DNA of 48,157 nt. It comes from Flavobacteriales bacterium. Its GTDB lineage: Bacteria; Bacteroidota; Bacteroidia; Flavobacteriales_D; Crocinitomicaceae. Positions 1 to 9,097 of this stretch are shown here, piece after piece (position 1 is the first letter of the stretch; every line of letters starts with the position of its first letter). The translations under genes were made by a program, and so were the position numbers. The notes beneath the pieces were generated by a model that was not told where the DNA came from, did not search any database, and saw only the letters and a program-made list of their open reading frames with translations. The DNA is taken from positions 1 to 48,157 of the forward strand of contig CANJLG010000017.1 of NCBI GenBank assembly GCA_947475095.1, written 5' to 3'.

Positions 1-1182
1 ACAGAATTAAATCTTAACGAACAGTTGTTGGAAGCAATTTCACACATGGGATTCGTTAATGCAACACCGATTCAAGAATTAGCCATCCCACAAATTTTAA
101 ATAATAAGGATTTGATCGCTTGTGCCCAAACTGGAACAGGTAAAACCGCGGCATTCATTCTACCAATTCTAAATAAATTAACGGGTAAGGAAGATTATTG
201 CATCGATACATTAATCATTGTGCCAACAAGGGAATTGGCAGTGCAGATTGAGCAAGAAATTCAGGGCTTATCCTATTTTGTGTCTGTTGGTTCAAAAGCA
301 ATTTATGGCGGTGGTAGTGGCAAAGATTGGGATCTTCAAAAAGATGCGCTAAAGGATGGGACTGATATAATTGTTGCTACTCCAGGTAAATTGCTCTCGC
401 ATATTGCTCAAGGATATGTAGATTTTTCGAAAGTAAAACATTTAGTGTTGGATGAAGCCGATAAGATGTTGGATATGGGTTTTACGGATGATCTAATGTC
501 AATTATTTCGAAGCTGCCAGAAAAGCGTCAAACGCTCATGTTTAGCGCAACAATGCCTAATAAAATCAGGGAATTAGCCAAGAAAATATTGAAGGATCCG
601 GAAGAAATCACACTTTCCATTTCAAAGCCAGCAGAAGGAGTAAAACAATCCGTATACTTAACCTTCGATAGTCAAAAAGTGCCGCTTATTAAGCACATTC
701 TTACGGAAAGACCGGATTATTCTAGTATCATTATTTTTACTTCGTCAAAACGTAAAGTCAGTGAAATTGTACATTCGCTTCGCAAAAACGGGTTTCGGTC
801 TCACGGTGTTTCATCTAATTTAGATCAAAGTGAACGGGAAGAAGTACTTCTTGGCTTTCGTTCTAAACGAATAAGAATCATCGTTGCAACAGATGTTATG
901 AGCCGTGGAATTGACATCAAAGAGATTAATTTGGTTATCAATTATGACACTCCCTTTGATGCGGAAGATTATGTGCATCGCGTAGGTCGCACGGCTCGTG
1001 CAAATACAAAAGGCGAAGCAATAACGCTTGTCAATGAAAAGGATATGAGAAAACTTACGCAAATTCAAAAGCTAATTGAAGCTGAGATTACTCAAATTCC
1101 TCTGCCAGATGATTTAGGAGTAGGCCCTGAATTTAAAATTCAATCAAATTCGGCAAGAAGACCATTCAAAGCGAAGCGTTAG
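1..1182 (+). CDS. DEAD-box ATP-dependent RNA helicase (5' end cut by window edge)
   Basis: This is an ATP-dependent RNA helicase of the DEAD-box family, probably acting in ribosome assembly or RNA turnover in the cytoplasm. The frame is open to base 1, so the true start lies just outside. The Q motif (TPIQ) begins about 20 residues in, so only a few residues are probably missing. Visible motifs in order are AQTGTGKT (Walker A), PTRELA, TPGK, LDEADKMLD (the DEAD box), SATMP, and in the second RecA domain IIIFTSSK, VATDVMSRGID and HRVGRTAR. The C-terminal tail is short and ends in basic residues (FKAKR), without a long RGG or DbpA-type RNA-binding extension, which suggests an RhlE/SrmB-like minimal helicase. 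No downstream gene is closely coupled; 240 bases without a gene follow. The family is certain, the RNA target unknown. Confidence 0.93.
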   Translation, partial: TELNLNEQLLEAISHMGFVNATPIQELAIPQILNNKDLIACAQTGTGKTAAFILPILNKLTGKEDYCIDTLIIVPTRELAVQIEQEIQGLSYFVSVGSKAIYGGGSGKDWDLQKDALKDGTDIIVATPGKLLSHIAQGYVDFSKVKHLVLDEADKMLDMGFTDDLMSIISKLPEKRQTLMFSATMPNKIRELAKKILKDPEEITLSISKPAEGVKQSVYLTFDSQKVPLIKHILTERPDYSSIIIFTSSKRKVSEIVHSLRKNGFRSHGVSSNLDQSEREEVLLGFRSKRIRIIVATDVMSRGIDIKEINLVINYDTPFDAEDYVHRVGRTARANTKGEAITLVNEKDMRKLTQIQKLIEAEITQIPLPDDLGVGPEFKIQSNSARRPFKAKR

Positions 1183-1370
1183 AATTAGCTGTCAATTGAA
1201 GCCTTAGAGAATGATTGGTTTATAAGTTTTCGTAAATCAAGAAAAATAATTCTAGGGAGGCATACTGGCTGTGACGTATCGTTTTATTTGCAATTACATG
1301 TTTTAGCAGTAGAATGAAAAGATTAGAGCTATGGTTTTTATAAAAATCAGACAATAATTTTCGAAATGTT

Positions 1371-1378
1371 TACCTTTG
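1371..1378 (+). promoter_or_regulatory. Putative Bacteroidota -7 promoter box for the polysaccharide cluster
   Basis: TACCTTTG matches the Bacteroidota -7 consensus TAnnTTTG and ends 44 bases before the flippase start. I see no clear -33 TTTG at the usual spacing. It is the only exact match I noticed in the 240-base gap before the cluster, so it is the best candidate for the main promoter. Confidence 0.4.
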
Positions 1379-1422
1379 TTACTCATTAAACCATTAATAA
1401 ATTCAGAAAAACTCACATTTGG

Positions 1423-2688
1423 ATGCTATTAAGTAATCAAGTTTATTATCGAAATTTCTTGACCATGTTATCTGGCAATACCATTAGCCAAATAATTCCT
1501 TTCATTCTTGCTCCTATTCTTACTCGGCTTTTTTCTCCTGAAGAATTTGCCGTGTTAGCGAATTTCATGGCAATTGTTGGTGTTATCGGTATTATTTCGA
1601 CAGGAAGATTGGAAATGGCGATTGCGATTCCAAAAGACCATAAAAAAGCCCAGGAAATAGTGTTTACTGGATTTATTATTACTTTATTTCTTGGACTGAT
1701 TAGTATTTTAATTCCTCTTTTTGCATATCAAATTGGGGAGATGTACAATGACAAAAAATTACCTATTTTTTTATGGTTGGTTCCGTTTTCAGTTATTAGT
1801 TATGGACTATTAGGTCTATGTAGCAATTGGAATTTACGTCAAGAGCGCTTTCAACAACTTAGTATTGGAAAAATATCACAATCCATTATTAATAATTGTC
1901 TTGCTGCACTTTTAGGGTATATCGCTTGGGGTGTATATGGATTAGTGATCGCTTGGTTACTCTCACAGTATGTAAATATTATTATTCTCTTAATTGGCGT
2001 TAACAGAAAAGTAAAGTATAGAGATTTTGGAATATCTACCTTAAAAGCTACCTTAAAAGAATACAAGGATTTCCCGCTTATTAATTCATTACATGCCTTT
2101 TCCGATTTATTTATTTCTCAGTTTTTACTTTATTGGATTATTTCTAGTTATTTCGGATTCTTAGAATTAGGATTATTTGCAATGATGATTAAATACGTTA
2201 AAGCACCGATTGTACTGATTTCAAGTTCTGTTTCACAGCTCTTTTATTTAGAAGCAAGTAAAGCAATAAATCAAGGTGTTTCCTTTATTCCTATTTTAAA
2301 AAAAACAGTACGGACCTCAATCCTATTTGCATTGCCATTCATCATAATACTACTTACTTTTGGACCAGTTATTTTTAAATGGTATTTAGGAGAAGAATGG
2401 CAACAAGCGGGATTTTATGCTCAAGGTCTCGCACCAATGTTTTTTTTGTACTTTATTCTCTCTCCTATTTCTGGCTTGCCAATTTTACTGGGTAAACAAA
2501 AGGAAGCATTTTTATTTAGTTTAATTGGTTATGCATTTTCAATAATGGCAATTTTTGTAGGGATTTCACTTAAATTTACTTTTAATAATACTTTAATTTT
2601 ATATGGCGCAGTATTTTCGTTGTTCTATTTGGCGACCATAATATGGTATTTTACTTTGATAAAAAAAAGCAATGAGAGTCTTAATTAA
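1423..2688 (+). CDS. Polysaccharide flippase (Wzx-like, MOP superfamily)
   Basis: This is an integral inner-membrane protein of 421 residues that probably flips lipid-linked repeat units of a surface polysaccharide. The sequence is almost entirely hydrophobic segments separated by short polar loops, consistent with 10 to 14 membrane spans. The N-terminal part (NTISQIIPFILAPILTRLF, then EEFA) is typical of the RfbX/Wzx branch of the MOP exporter superfamily. Length fits the family (about 400 to 500). The ATG is the first in frame and follows a candidate promoter box. The 3' end overlaps the next glycosyltransferase gene by 17 bases, so translation is probably coupled. It is the first gene of the polysaccharide cluster. 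The substrate cannot be read from the sequence. Confidence 0.87.
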   Translation: MLLSNQVYYRNFLTMLSGNTISQIIPFILAPILTRLFSPEEFAVLANFMAIVGVIGIISTGRLEMAIAIPKDHKKAQEIVFTGFIITLFLGLISILIPLFAYQIGEMYNDKKLPIFLWLVPFSVISYGLLGLCSNWNLRQERFQQLSIGKISQSIINNCLAALLGYIAWGVYGLVIAWLLSQYVNIIILLIGVNRKVKYRDFGISTLKATLKEYKDFPLINSLHAFSDLFISQFLLYWIISSYFGFLELGLFAMMIKYVKAPIVLISSSVSQLFYLEASKAINQGVSFIPILKKTVRTSILFALPFIIILLTFGPVIFKWYLGEEWQQAGFYAQGLAPMFFLYFILSPISGLPILLGKQKEAFLFSLIGYAFSIMAIFVGISLKFTFNNTLILYGAVFSLFYLATIIWYFTLIKKSNESLN

Positions 2689-3583
2689 TGGTTTACCCTT
2701 CTTTGGAAGAAAATTAGCTAATGAACTTCAAAAGTACGATACTCATTCAAGCTATATTTTCTTAGATACTTATAATTCCAAGTGGGCTCAATTACTCTTT
2801 TTTATTTACCTACCTTTTTCAGATTGTGTAATATCAATGAATGGGGTTACTGATAATAGCGGCAGTTTAAACTTGGTTTTAAAATGGAAGAAAAAATTGA
2901 TTCTTCAATGGATGGGGACTGATATTTTATTAGCAATGGAACGCTTTAACAATAGTACCATTGACAGAAAATACATTGATTACGCAACTAATTTTGTGGA
3001 TGCTCCATGGATGACTGAAGAGTTAAAAAGTGCGCACATAAATACAGAAAATCTTCATTTTAAATTCGTAGAATTGAAAACAATCAATGAAGAGTATTCT
3101 TCTATTTCTATTATGAGTTATGTCGCACAGAAACGGCAGGCTTTTTATGGTATGGATGAAATAATTCAATTAGCAATGATGTTTCCTGAAATAGAATTCT
3201 CATTATATGGTATAGAAAAAGCAGATAAACCTATAACTGAAAATATAAAATTATATGGGTGGGTGTCTCCAGAAGTATTTCAAGAAAAATTAAAGCAAAC
3301 CCCAATTTTTTTACGTCTCACTAAACACGATGGCTTTTCTCTCGCAGTCTTAGAAGCATTAAGTTTTGGTGCAGAAGTAATTACTAGTTTTAAAACAGAT
3401 TTCGCTCATAGTGCTTTAACTTTTGATGAAGTGCCAAAAGCGATGCTTCAAGCCATTAAAGAAGTTGAAAACCGGAATTTTAAACCTAATTTGGCACTTG
3501 TTGAAAAACTACAAATCGAATTTAAAAAAGAAAAAATATTATCTAATTACGTAAAAAAACTAAAGGAAATTGTCGGTAAATAA
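2672..3583 (+). CDS. Glycosyltransferase, GT-B fold, GT4-like
   Basis: This is a probable glycosyltransferase of 303 residues, shorter than a usual two-domain GT4 enzyme (350 to 400). The N-terminal part is reduced (LQWMGTDILLAMERF resembles the donor-domain entry of small GT-B enzymes). The C-terminal part carries the family signature: DGFSLAVLE, an acidic-x7-Glu arrangement like the EX7E nucleotide-sugar binding motif, followed by ALSFGAEVITS. It overlaps the flippase upstream by 17 bases and the next glycosyltransferase by 14. Codons are strongly A/T-ending, more so than in the metabolic genes of the window, as is common in variable polysaccharide loci. The donor and acceptor sugars are unknown. 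Confidence 0.72.
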   Translation: MRVLINGLPFFGRKLANELQKYDTHSSYIFLDTYNSKWAQLLFFIYLPFSDCVISMNGVTDNSGSLNLVLKWKKKLILQWMGTDILLAMERFNNSTIDRKYIDYATNFVDAPWMTEELKSAHINTENLHFKFVELKTINEEYSSISIMSYVAQKRQAFYGMDEIIQLAMMFPEIEFSLYGIEKADKPITENIKLYGWVSPEVFQEKLKQTPIFLRLTKHDGFSLAVLEALSFGAEVITSFKTDFAHSALTFDEVPKAMLQAIKEVENRNFKPNLALVEKLQIEFKKEKILSNYVKKLKEIVGK

Positions 3584-4793
3584 ACGAATAGCACTCATTA
3601 CAACTTGGTATCCACCAATTACTGGTGTTGCAGTTGGGCGTATGTATGCTTTTGCAAATTACCTTTCTGAGGATTTTGAAGTGGAGGTCTTCTGCTTGGG
3701 AAATAGAAAAGAAACTATTGCCAAATCTGAGAAACTTACAGTACATTACTTAAGAACAAATAAATTATATCAACAATTAAAAAGCAATCAGAAAGATCCA
3801 AAAATCATTCATAATTTTAAAACTCTTTTAAGAATCTTATTAAAAAAGGCAATTAAAAACCCATTAAAAAATTGGGAAATCTCTACTTTATTAAAATTAC
3901 AAACTGATCATAAAAAAAAGGCCTTTGATTTAATAATTAGTTCATTCTCCCCAGAAGAAGCACATCTTGTAGCAATTTATTTTAAAAAAACATTCCCCTC
4001 AGTACCATGGATTGCCGATATGAGAGATGAAATGGCAACAAATCCATATTTGGATCTACTCACAAAAAATAGATTGATTAACATTGAAAAAGAAATCAAT
4101 AAGTACGCAAATGGACTGATAACAGTAAGCGAACCGATTTTATTAGACTTTCAAAAATCAATGCCGAAAATCGCCTTTTTTGAGGAAATTAGAAATGGCT
4201 TTGATCATTCATATGCATTTGAACAGGAAGACAAGAAAATAGATAATGTTCTTAAGTTTGGTTATTTTGGAAGTTTTTATGGCACAAGAAAACCTGATAA
4301 TTTCTTATTAGCAATAGAAAATTTTCATTACATCAATCCTAAATTTATCTTTGAAATACATATTTATGGTGCGCACAATAATTATAAAATTCCAAATTCC
4401 CTAAAAAATAAAGTTTTTAAACATCTTGGATTGCCGTACCTAAAAGCTATTGAAGAAATGAATAAAATGGATGTAAATTTATTATTTCATCCTAGAAGTA
4501 TTCAAAAAGGTGTTTTTTCTGGTAAAATATTTGATTACATTTCTGTGAAAAAGCCCATTTTTGCTCTAGTTGATAAAGACGATGTGGCCGCAAAATTAAT
4601 ACGTGATTTAAACTGCGGTTATGTTGCCGAATTTGATGATTTAATAGAAATAAAAGAAAAATTAGACGAAATAATAAGTGATTTTAAAAACCACATTGTT
4701 AGAATTGCAGAACAAGAAGATATTAAAAAACTCCATCGTCGAAATTCAGTTTTAAGATTAACAAAAATGATACACAAAATTATTTCCAAATGA
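3570..4793 (+). CDS. Glycosyltransferase (GT4-like), TTG start
   Basis: This is a probable GT-B glycosyltransferase of 407 residues. The N-terminus reads IALITTWYPP then GVAVGRMYAFANYL, the usual first strand and glycine loop of the acceptor domain. PWIADMRDE and GLITVSEPILLDF follow, then FGYFGSFYGTRKPD opens the second Rossmann domain. The C-terminal part (KIFDYISVKKPIFALV) matches the nucleotide-sugar binding region of this branch. No ATG precedes the conserved first strand, so the TTG at 3570, which overlaps the upstream gene by 14 bases, is the best start. It also overlaps the next gene by 4 bases (ATGA). The cytoplasmic or peripheral-membrane location is inferred from the lack of a signal peptide. 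The sugar specificity is unknown. Confidence 0.8.
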   Translation: MSVNKRIALITTWYPPITGVAVGRMYAFANYLSEDFEVEVFCLGNRKETIAKSEKLTVHYLRTNKLYQQLKSNQKDPKIIHNFKTLLRILLKKAIKNPLKNWEISTLLKLQTDHKKKAFDLIISSFSPEEAHLVAIYFKKTFPSVPWIADMRDEMATNPYLDLLTKNRLINIEKEINKYANGLITVSEPILLDFQKSMPKIAFFEEIRNGFDHSYAFEQEDKKIDNVLKFGYFGSFYGTRKPDNFLLAIENFHYINPKFIFEIHIYGAHNNYKIPNSLKNKVFKHLGLPYLKAIEEMNKMDVNLLFHPRSIQKGVFSGKIFDYISVKKPIFALVDKDDVAAKLIRDLNCGYVAEFDDLIEIKEKLDEIISDFKNHIVRIAEQEDIKKLHRRNSVLRLTKMIHKIISK

Positions 4794-5233
4794 AAACACT
4801 AATTTTGGGATATAAATCTATTCATGTTTCTTCTTTTGTTAATAATTTAATTTTCAAAAGACAAAGTATTTCTTTGCTTTCAGGGAAAACTTGTTTTTAT
4901 CCAACTATTCGATCGGAGAACAATATATCATTTAGAACTTTGAACCCATTTACTATAATTCGAAATTATCTTAAGTTAAAAAAAAATCTAGTCAAATTAA
5001 ATTCCTCACTTATTAAAATTCATGTGCTAAATAGCATTGCCTATTTAGCCTCAAGTGCATCAAATAAATTAAATCTTCCAGTATTATCATCCACTTGGGA
5101 ATGTGATGTATTATTGATCCCTACTAAAAATTGTTTTTTTAAATATATAACAAGGAAAATGTTTAATCGGTCTTTTATTGTAACGGCTGATTCAATGTCA
5201 ATGATTCATTGCATGAAATTAGTTTTAAAATAA
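4790..5233 (+). CDS. Truncated glycosyltransferase, N-terminal domain only (probable remnant)
   Basis: This ORF of 147 residues looks like the acceptor-binding half of a GT4-like glycosyltransferase. It starts MKTLILGYKSIHVSSFVNNL and ends with VTADS, the point where full-length relatives enter the linker to the second Rossmann domain. The nucleotide-sugar-binding half, including any EX7E motif, is missing. The stop codon TAA at 5231-5233 overlaps the ATG of the next glycosyltransferase (TAATG), so the truncation falls exactly at a gene junction. It overlaps the upstream gene by 4 bases. It is probably not catalytic. The reading frame remains open without internal stops, so the loss is either recent or the fragment has some retained role. 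The next ORF is not its missing half, because that has its own N-terminal domain. Confidence 0.65.
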   Translation: MKTLILGYKSIHVSSFVNNLIFKRQSISLLSGKTCFYPTIRSENNISFRTLNPFTIIRNYLKLKKNLVKLNSSLIKIHVLNSIAYLASSASNKLNLPVLSSTWECDVLLIPTKNCFFKYITRKMFNRSFIVTADSMSMIHCMKLVLK

Positions 5234-6426
5234 TGAGCTTAGCATATTTAACAGCATCTTTTCCTTATGGATCAGGAGAATCTTTTATTGCATCTGAAAT
5301 TAATTTTCATTTAAATCGTGATGATAAGTTTTATTTAATTCCATTATGGGCTAGAGGTAATCTCAGAGACAATGAAATTTGCACAAATAATAAAATAATT
5401 TTGTTGGAGAGAAGATTGTTTTCGTTTAAAATGATTTATGATTTTATCTATTTCGTTTTTTCAAAACCGTTAATATTTCTTTCAATTTTGAAACTTATTT
5501 TTCAATCTAAACTTTCTCACGTTATAAAGAATTTAATTATTATTCCTAAAGCAGTTTATATTTCTAATATGATGCTAAAGTATAATATTTCTCATTTGCA
5601 TGTTCATTGGGGATCTACTACAGCAACCGCAGGTTTAATAGCTTCAAAAATAAGTGGCGTAAAGTGGTCCTTCACTTGTCATCGGTGGGATATTTATGAA
5701 AATAATTTATTGAAATTAAAATCTGAATCTGCAGAATTTGTTAGATTTATTTCTGAGAAAGGTAAAAATGATGCAATTAATTTAGGTGTTTTAGAAAAAA
5801 AGGTTAAAACAATCCACATGGGGGTTGATATACCTCCTAAAGTTAAATTTGAGAATTATGACTTTGTCGGCGACACGTTTAATATTATTTGCCCTGCTAA
5901 CTTAATTGATATAAAAGGCCATTTTTATTTAATTGAAGCTGTAAAATATTTAGTAAAAAAGAAACACAATATTATGCTTTTCATAGCTGGAGAAGGTTAT
6001 CTAAGGGAGAAATTGAATAAACAAGTTATTGATAATAAATTAGAAGCGATTGTTGTTTTTTTGGGACAACTTGGTCATGAAGAGTTATTGAATTACTATA
6101 CTGATAAAAAAATTCATTGCGTCGTTTTGCCAAGTTTAGATTTTGGAAATGGACTGCATGAGGGTATTCCTGTTTCTTTGATGGAAGGAATGGCCTATGG
6201 TAAATTAGTAATTTCTACAAAAACAGGGTCTATTTCTGAGTTGCTACCTGATAGTTTAAATGTAACAACAGAGGATAAAGATTATATTAAACTTGCTTGT
6301 TTATTATTATTTTATATTGAAAATCCATTAATTTATAAACAGAAATGTATAGAGTTACATTCTTTAATTAGTAATGAATGGAGCATTTCTAATTCAATGG
6401 AAAATTTTACGGAAGCTTTAATATAA
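5233..6426 (+). CDS. Glycosyltransferase family 4
   Basis: This is a GT4-family glycosyltransferase of 397 residues. The acceptor domain contains HVHWGSTTATAGLIAS and FTCHRWDIYENN, typical of colanic-acid WcaL/AmsK-like enzymes. The donor domain contains CPANLIDIKGHFYLIEAV, IAGEGYLREKL, FLGQLGHEELLNYY and then HEGIPVSLMEGMAYGKLVIS, with the EX7E arrangement (EGIPVSLME). I chose the ATG at 5233, which overlaps the previous stop (TAATG), over an in-frame TTG 24 bases upstream. Base composition is among the most A/T-rich in the window. 178 bases without a gene follow before the polymerase. Activity as a transferase is well supported; the sugar is not identifiable. Confidence 0.87.
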   Translation: MSLAYLTASFPYGSGESFIASEINFHLNRDDKFYLIPLWARGNLRDNEICTNNKIILLERRLFSFKMIYDFIYFVFSKPLIFLSILKLIFQSKLSHVIKNLIIIPKAVYISNMMLKYNISHLHVHWGSTTATAGLIASKISGVKWSFTCHRWDIYENNLLKLKSESAEFVRFISEKGKNDAINLGVLEKKVKTIHMGVDIPPKVKFENYDFVGDTFNIICPANLIDIKGHFYLIEAVKYLVKKKHNIMLFIAGEGYLREKLNKQVIDNKLEAIVVFLGQLGHEELLNYYTDKKIHCVVLPSLDFGNGLHEGIPVSLMEGMAYGKLVISTKTGSISELLPDSLNVTTEDKDYIKLACLLLFYIENPLIYKQKCIELHSLISNEWSISNSMENFTEALI

Positions 6427-6604
6427 TACTATTTGTAAATAACGAAAATTGGATTGTTTAAAATGGGATTAAGAATTCCATTGCTACTTCATTAGTATTG
6501 GATGACAAATTTGCCACGAAAAAAATAATGTTTAGTGCAAACAAAATCATCAAGAACCTTTTTTAATGAAAGGTTTATAGAATTATATATCAATGTAATT
6601 GACC

Positions 6605-7837
6605 ATGAAAGAAAAAGGATTTAGTAATTTATTTGAAAAAACCTTAGGGGTTTTTGCTTTTGGATTTGTTCTATTTCCAAAACTCGTCCCGCTTTTTTTT
6701 ATATTATTAATTAGTGTAGTAGTAATAGGATTTATTAAGAAAGAAGTGCGTTTTCAAATTAATATCTTGAGTGGTTTATCCTTATTATTTTATCTCTGTT
6801 ATTTAGTTGGCCTATTTTTTACACATTATAGCAACTTAGGAGTTTTTGAGCTTGAAAAAAAATTATCTTTTGTAATTTTCCCTCTTATTTTGTCTCTTAA
6901 ATTGAAAAATAGCTGGTCATTAAATATGACTTTCATTGGCTTTATTTTAGGAACTTTTATAGGATCTGTTTATGGTATTTGGATTGCTTTAGAATGCTTC
7001 TTCCAACCAGATGGAACAAAAGCATGCTTATTAACATCGGCTATTTCACCTATTCATCATCCAACATATTTATCTGCTTATTTATTTCTTAGCATTGCTA
7101 TTGCTTATCAAGGTTGGCGTGAGAAAATGGCCTATTTTTCTTTGTATTGGATAATTCCGTTTATTATTTTTGGGATAGTACTTCACGGTTTTTTATTGAG
7201 CTTATCGGGCATATTATTTTTGTTTATTTCTTTAATTTTAATCTTAATTATTTGGATAAAAAAGAAATTCTCTAAAATCGTCTTTTACACCTCGATTTGT
7301 ATCTTTCCATTGTTTGGTTTCATTGCTCTCAATACTATTCCTCAAATACATGGAGAATGGGCCAATGCAACCTTATACGCTAATGAATACCTTGATAATC
7401 CCGATAGTTTTGTTTCCAAAAGAATATATCCAATGTCTGGAACAGAAGTAAGAATTGTTATGTGGACTGCCTCCTATCAAATCTTTTGCGCGCATCCTTT
7501 TGGAGTAGGTACCGGTAATGTAGATGAATATTTGTCTAAAGAACTTGTTAAATTAAAGCAGGAAGAATTGATTCACCATTGTTATAATCCCCATAATCAG
7601 TTTTTACAAACAGCAGTCGAAATTGGATTCTTTGGACTTCTCGTCTTGTTTACAATTGTATTTTTTGGGATTTATTATGGTTTTAAATATCGAAATTGGC
7701 TGTTAATAATTATAATAGGAAGTCTATTTTTCAATTGCTTATTTGAATCTATGTTGCAACGCCAATCGGGAATTGTGTTTTATTGTTTTTGGATTTGTCT
7801 CTTTTCTAGTCGAATGTATAATGCTCAAAAGGAATGA
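6605..7837 (+). CDS. O-antigen polymerase/ligase-like membrane protein (Wzy_C/WaaL type)
   Basis: This is a polytopic membrane protein of 410 residues with about 10 to 12 hydrophobic segments. A large periplasmic loop contains NPHNQFLQTAVEIGFFG, the hallmark His-containing motif of the O-antigen ligase / Wzy_C family, preceded by RIVMWTASYQIFCAHPFGVGTG, which is also conserved there. It would polymerise lipid-linked repeat units or ligate glycan to lipid A at the periplasmic face. In a cluster with a flippase, a polymerase role is the more economical reading. I prefer the ATG at 6605 to an in-frame TTG two codons earlier. The 3' end overlaps the next gene by 4 bases (ATGA). An inverted repeat (AACCTTT/AAAGGTT) lies at about 6556-6574 upstream, but it is weak. 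Confidence 0.83.
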   Translation: MKEKGFSNLFEKTLGVFAFGFVLFPKLVPLFFILLISVVVIGFIKKEVRFQINILSGLSLLFYLCYLVGLFFTHYSNLGVFELEKKLSFVIFPLILSLKLKNSWSLNMTFIGFILGTFIGSVYGIWIALECFFQPDGTKACLLTSAISPIHHPTYLSAYLFLSIAIAYQGWREKMAYFSLYWIIPFIIFGIVLHGFLLSLSGILFLFISLILILIIWIKKKFSKIVFYTSICIFPLFGFIALNTIPQIHGEWANATLYANEYLDNPDSFVSKRIYPMSGTEVRIVMWTASYQIFCAHPFGVGTGNVDEYLSKELVKLKQEELIHHCYNPHNQFLQTAVEIGFFGLLVLFTIVFFGIYYGFKYRNWLLIIIIGSLFFNCLFESMLQRQSGIVFYCFWICLFSSRMYNAQKE

Positions 7838-9048
7838 AATTATTAATTCTTACCCAGTACTATCCTCCAGAAATTGGTGCTCCGCAAAATCGCTTGCATG
7901 AGTTGGCTGTAAGGCTGAAAGCGGATGGTATGGAAGTCAATGTGCTGACGGCCTTGCCCAATTATCCAAGAATGGAAATAATGAATGGCTACGAAAATCA
8001 GAAAAATAGATATGAGGAAATAGATGGTATACCTGTTCATCGATCGTGGATTTATGTCACTAAATCAAAAGGGATTTTTTCGAGATTGTTGATCTATTTT
8101 AGTTTCGTTTGGTCGAGTTATTGGAAAGGGCGAAAAATGAAAAAGTATGATTATTTGTTAGTCGAAAGCCCACCTCTTTTTTTAGGCTATTCTGCGCTTC
8201 GTTTAGCGAAAAAAATGAATGCGAAATTAATTTTTAATGTATCTGACTTATGGCCAGAATCTGCAGAAAAATTGGGGATTGTCACTAATAAAATCGCCCT
8301 AAAGTTAGCGTATAAATTGGAAGCGAAATGCTATAAAAAAGCATTTTTAATTACAGGTCAAACCCAAGGGATAGTGGATGACATTTGCGATCGTTTTCCA
8401 GAGAAAAAAGTATACTGGCTGCCCAATGGTGTTGATCTTGCTTTTTATAATCCATCGAATACTCAAGCAGGAAATTTTCGAAAGGATCATGGATTTACTG
8501 ACCAAGACGTGATTTTTTTTTATGGTGGTATAATCGGTTACGCACAAGGTTTGGATCTGATTATAAAGGCCGCAAACCTGCTGCGGGAGTATTCATCAAT
8601 TCAATTTGTCATTCAAGGTTCTGGTCCTGAAAAAGAGTCACTATTATCTTTAAAAGATTCGTTGAATTTAACGAATGTTCATTTTTTCGAGCCAGTAACC
8701 AAATCAGAGATGCCTGCCATTTTAAAATCAATTGATGTGGCTTTGGTTCCTCTAAAAAATCTACCCTTATTTAATGGTGCCATCCCTTCTAAAGTTTTCG
8801 AAGCGCTTGCAATGCAGGTGCCTTTGCTTTTAGGTGTCGATGGGGAAGCCAGACATCACTTTATCGAAAAAGGGAAAGCGGGTTTGTTTTTCCAACCTGA
8901 AAATGCTGATGAGCTAGCCAAACAAGCTTTGTTTTTAACTGAAAATTTATCGAAAAGACTTGAAATGGGTGAAAATGCTAGACGGTACGTTATTGAAAAT
9001 TTTGATCGTAATAAAATTGCTAATGATTTTAAGAAACAATTAGAGTGA
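7834..9048 (+). CDS. Glycosyltransferase family 4, WbuB-like
   Basis: This is a GT4 glycosyltransferase of 404 residues. The N-terminus LILTQYYPPEIGAPQNRL, then ALPNYPRMEIMNGY and FNVSDLWPESAEKLGI, closely follows the WbuB/WcaI-type branch, whose best-known members transfer N-acetyl-L-fucosamine in O-antigen or capsule synthesis. The donor domain has FFYGGIIGYAQGLDLIIKA, VIQGSGPEKESL and AIPSKVFEALAMQVPLLLG. Complete length, no oddities. It overlaps the polymerase gene by 4 bases and is followed after 49 bases by the aminotransferase. Base composition is closer to the chromosomal average than that of the 2672-6426 genes, so it may belong to the conserved tail of the cluster. The exact sugar is inferred only from family resemblance. 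Confidence 0.88.
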   Translation: MKLLILTQYYPPEIGAPQNRLHELAVRLKADGMEVNVLTALPNYPRMEIMNGYENQKNRYEEIDGIPVHRSWIYVTKSKGIFSRLLIYFSFVWSSYWKGRKMKKYDYLLVESPPLFLGYSALRLAKKMNAKLIFNVSDLWPESAEKLGIVTNKIALKLAYKLEAKCYKKAFLITGQTQGIVDDICDRFPEKKVYWLPNGVDLAFYNPSNTQAGNFRKDHGFTDQDVIFFYGGIIGYAQGLDLIIKAANLLREYSSIQFVIQGSGPEKESLLSLKDSLNLTNVHFFEPVTKSEMPAILKSIDVALVPLKNLPLFNGAIPSKVFEALAMQVPLLLGVDGEARHHFIEKGKAGLFFQPENADELAKQALFLTENLSKRLEMGENARRYVIENFDRNKIANDFKKQLE

Positions 9049-9086
9049 GTTTTTGCTATTAAATGCTACTATTTATTCAAATTAAT

Positions 9087-9094
9087 TACTTTTG
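9087..9094 (+). promoter_or_regulatory. Possible internal -7 box before the aminotransferase gene
   Basis: TACTTTTG matches TAnnTTTG and ends only 3 bases before the chosen ATG at 9098. A transcript from here would be nearly leaderless. It may be chance in AT-rich DNA, but it sits in one of the few gaps of the cluster. Confidence 0.25.
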
Positions 9095-9097
9095 ACT

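Noticed and set aside
1183-1422. A tRNA or small RNA in the gap after the helicase
   Set aside because: No cloverleaf, CCA end or strong hairpin could be found by eye; only the promoter box at 1371 is supported.
4790-6426. A single glycosyltransferase gene broken by a frameshift between the 147-residue ORF and the next one
   Set aside because: The second ORF has its own complete acceptor and donor domains, so the first is a separate fragment rather than the start of the second.
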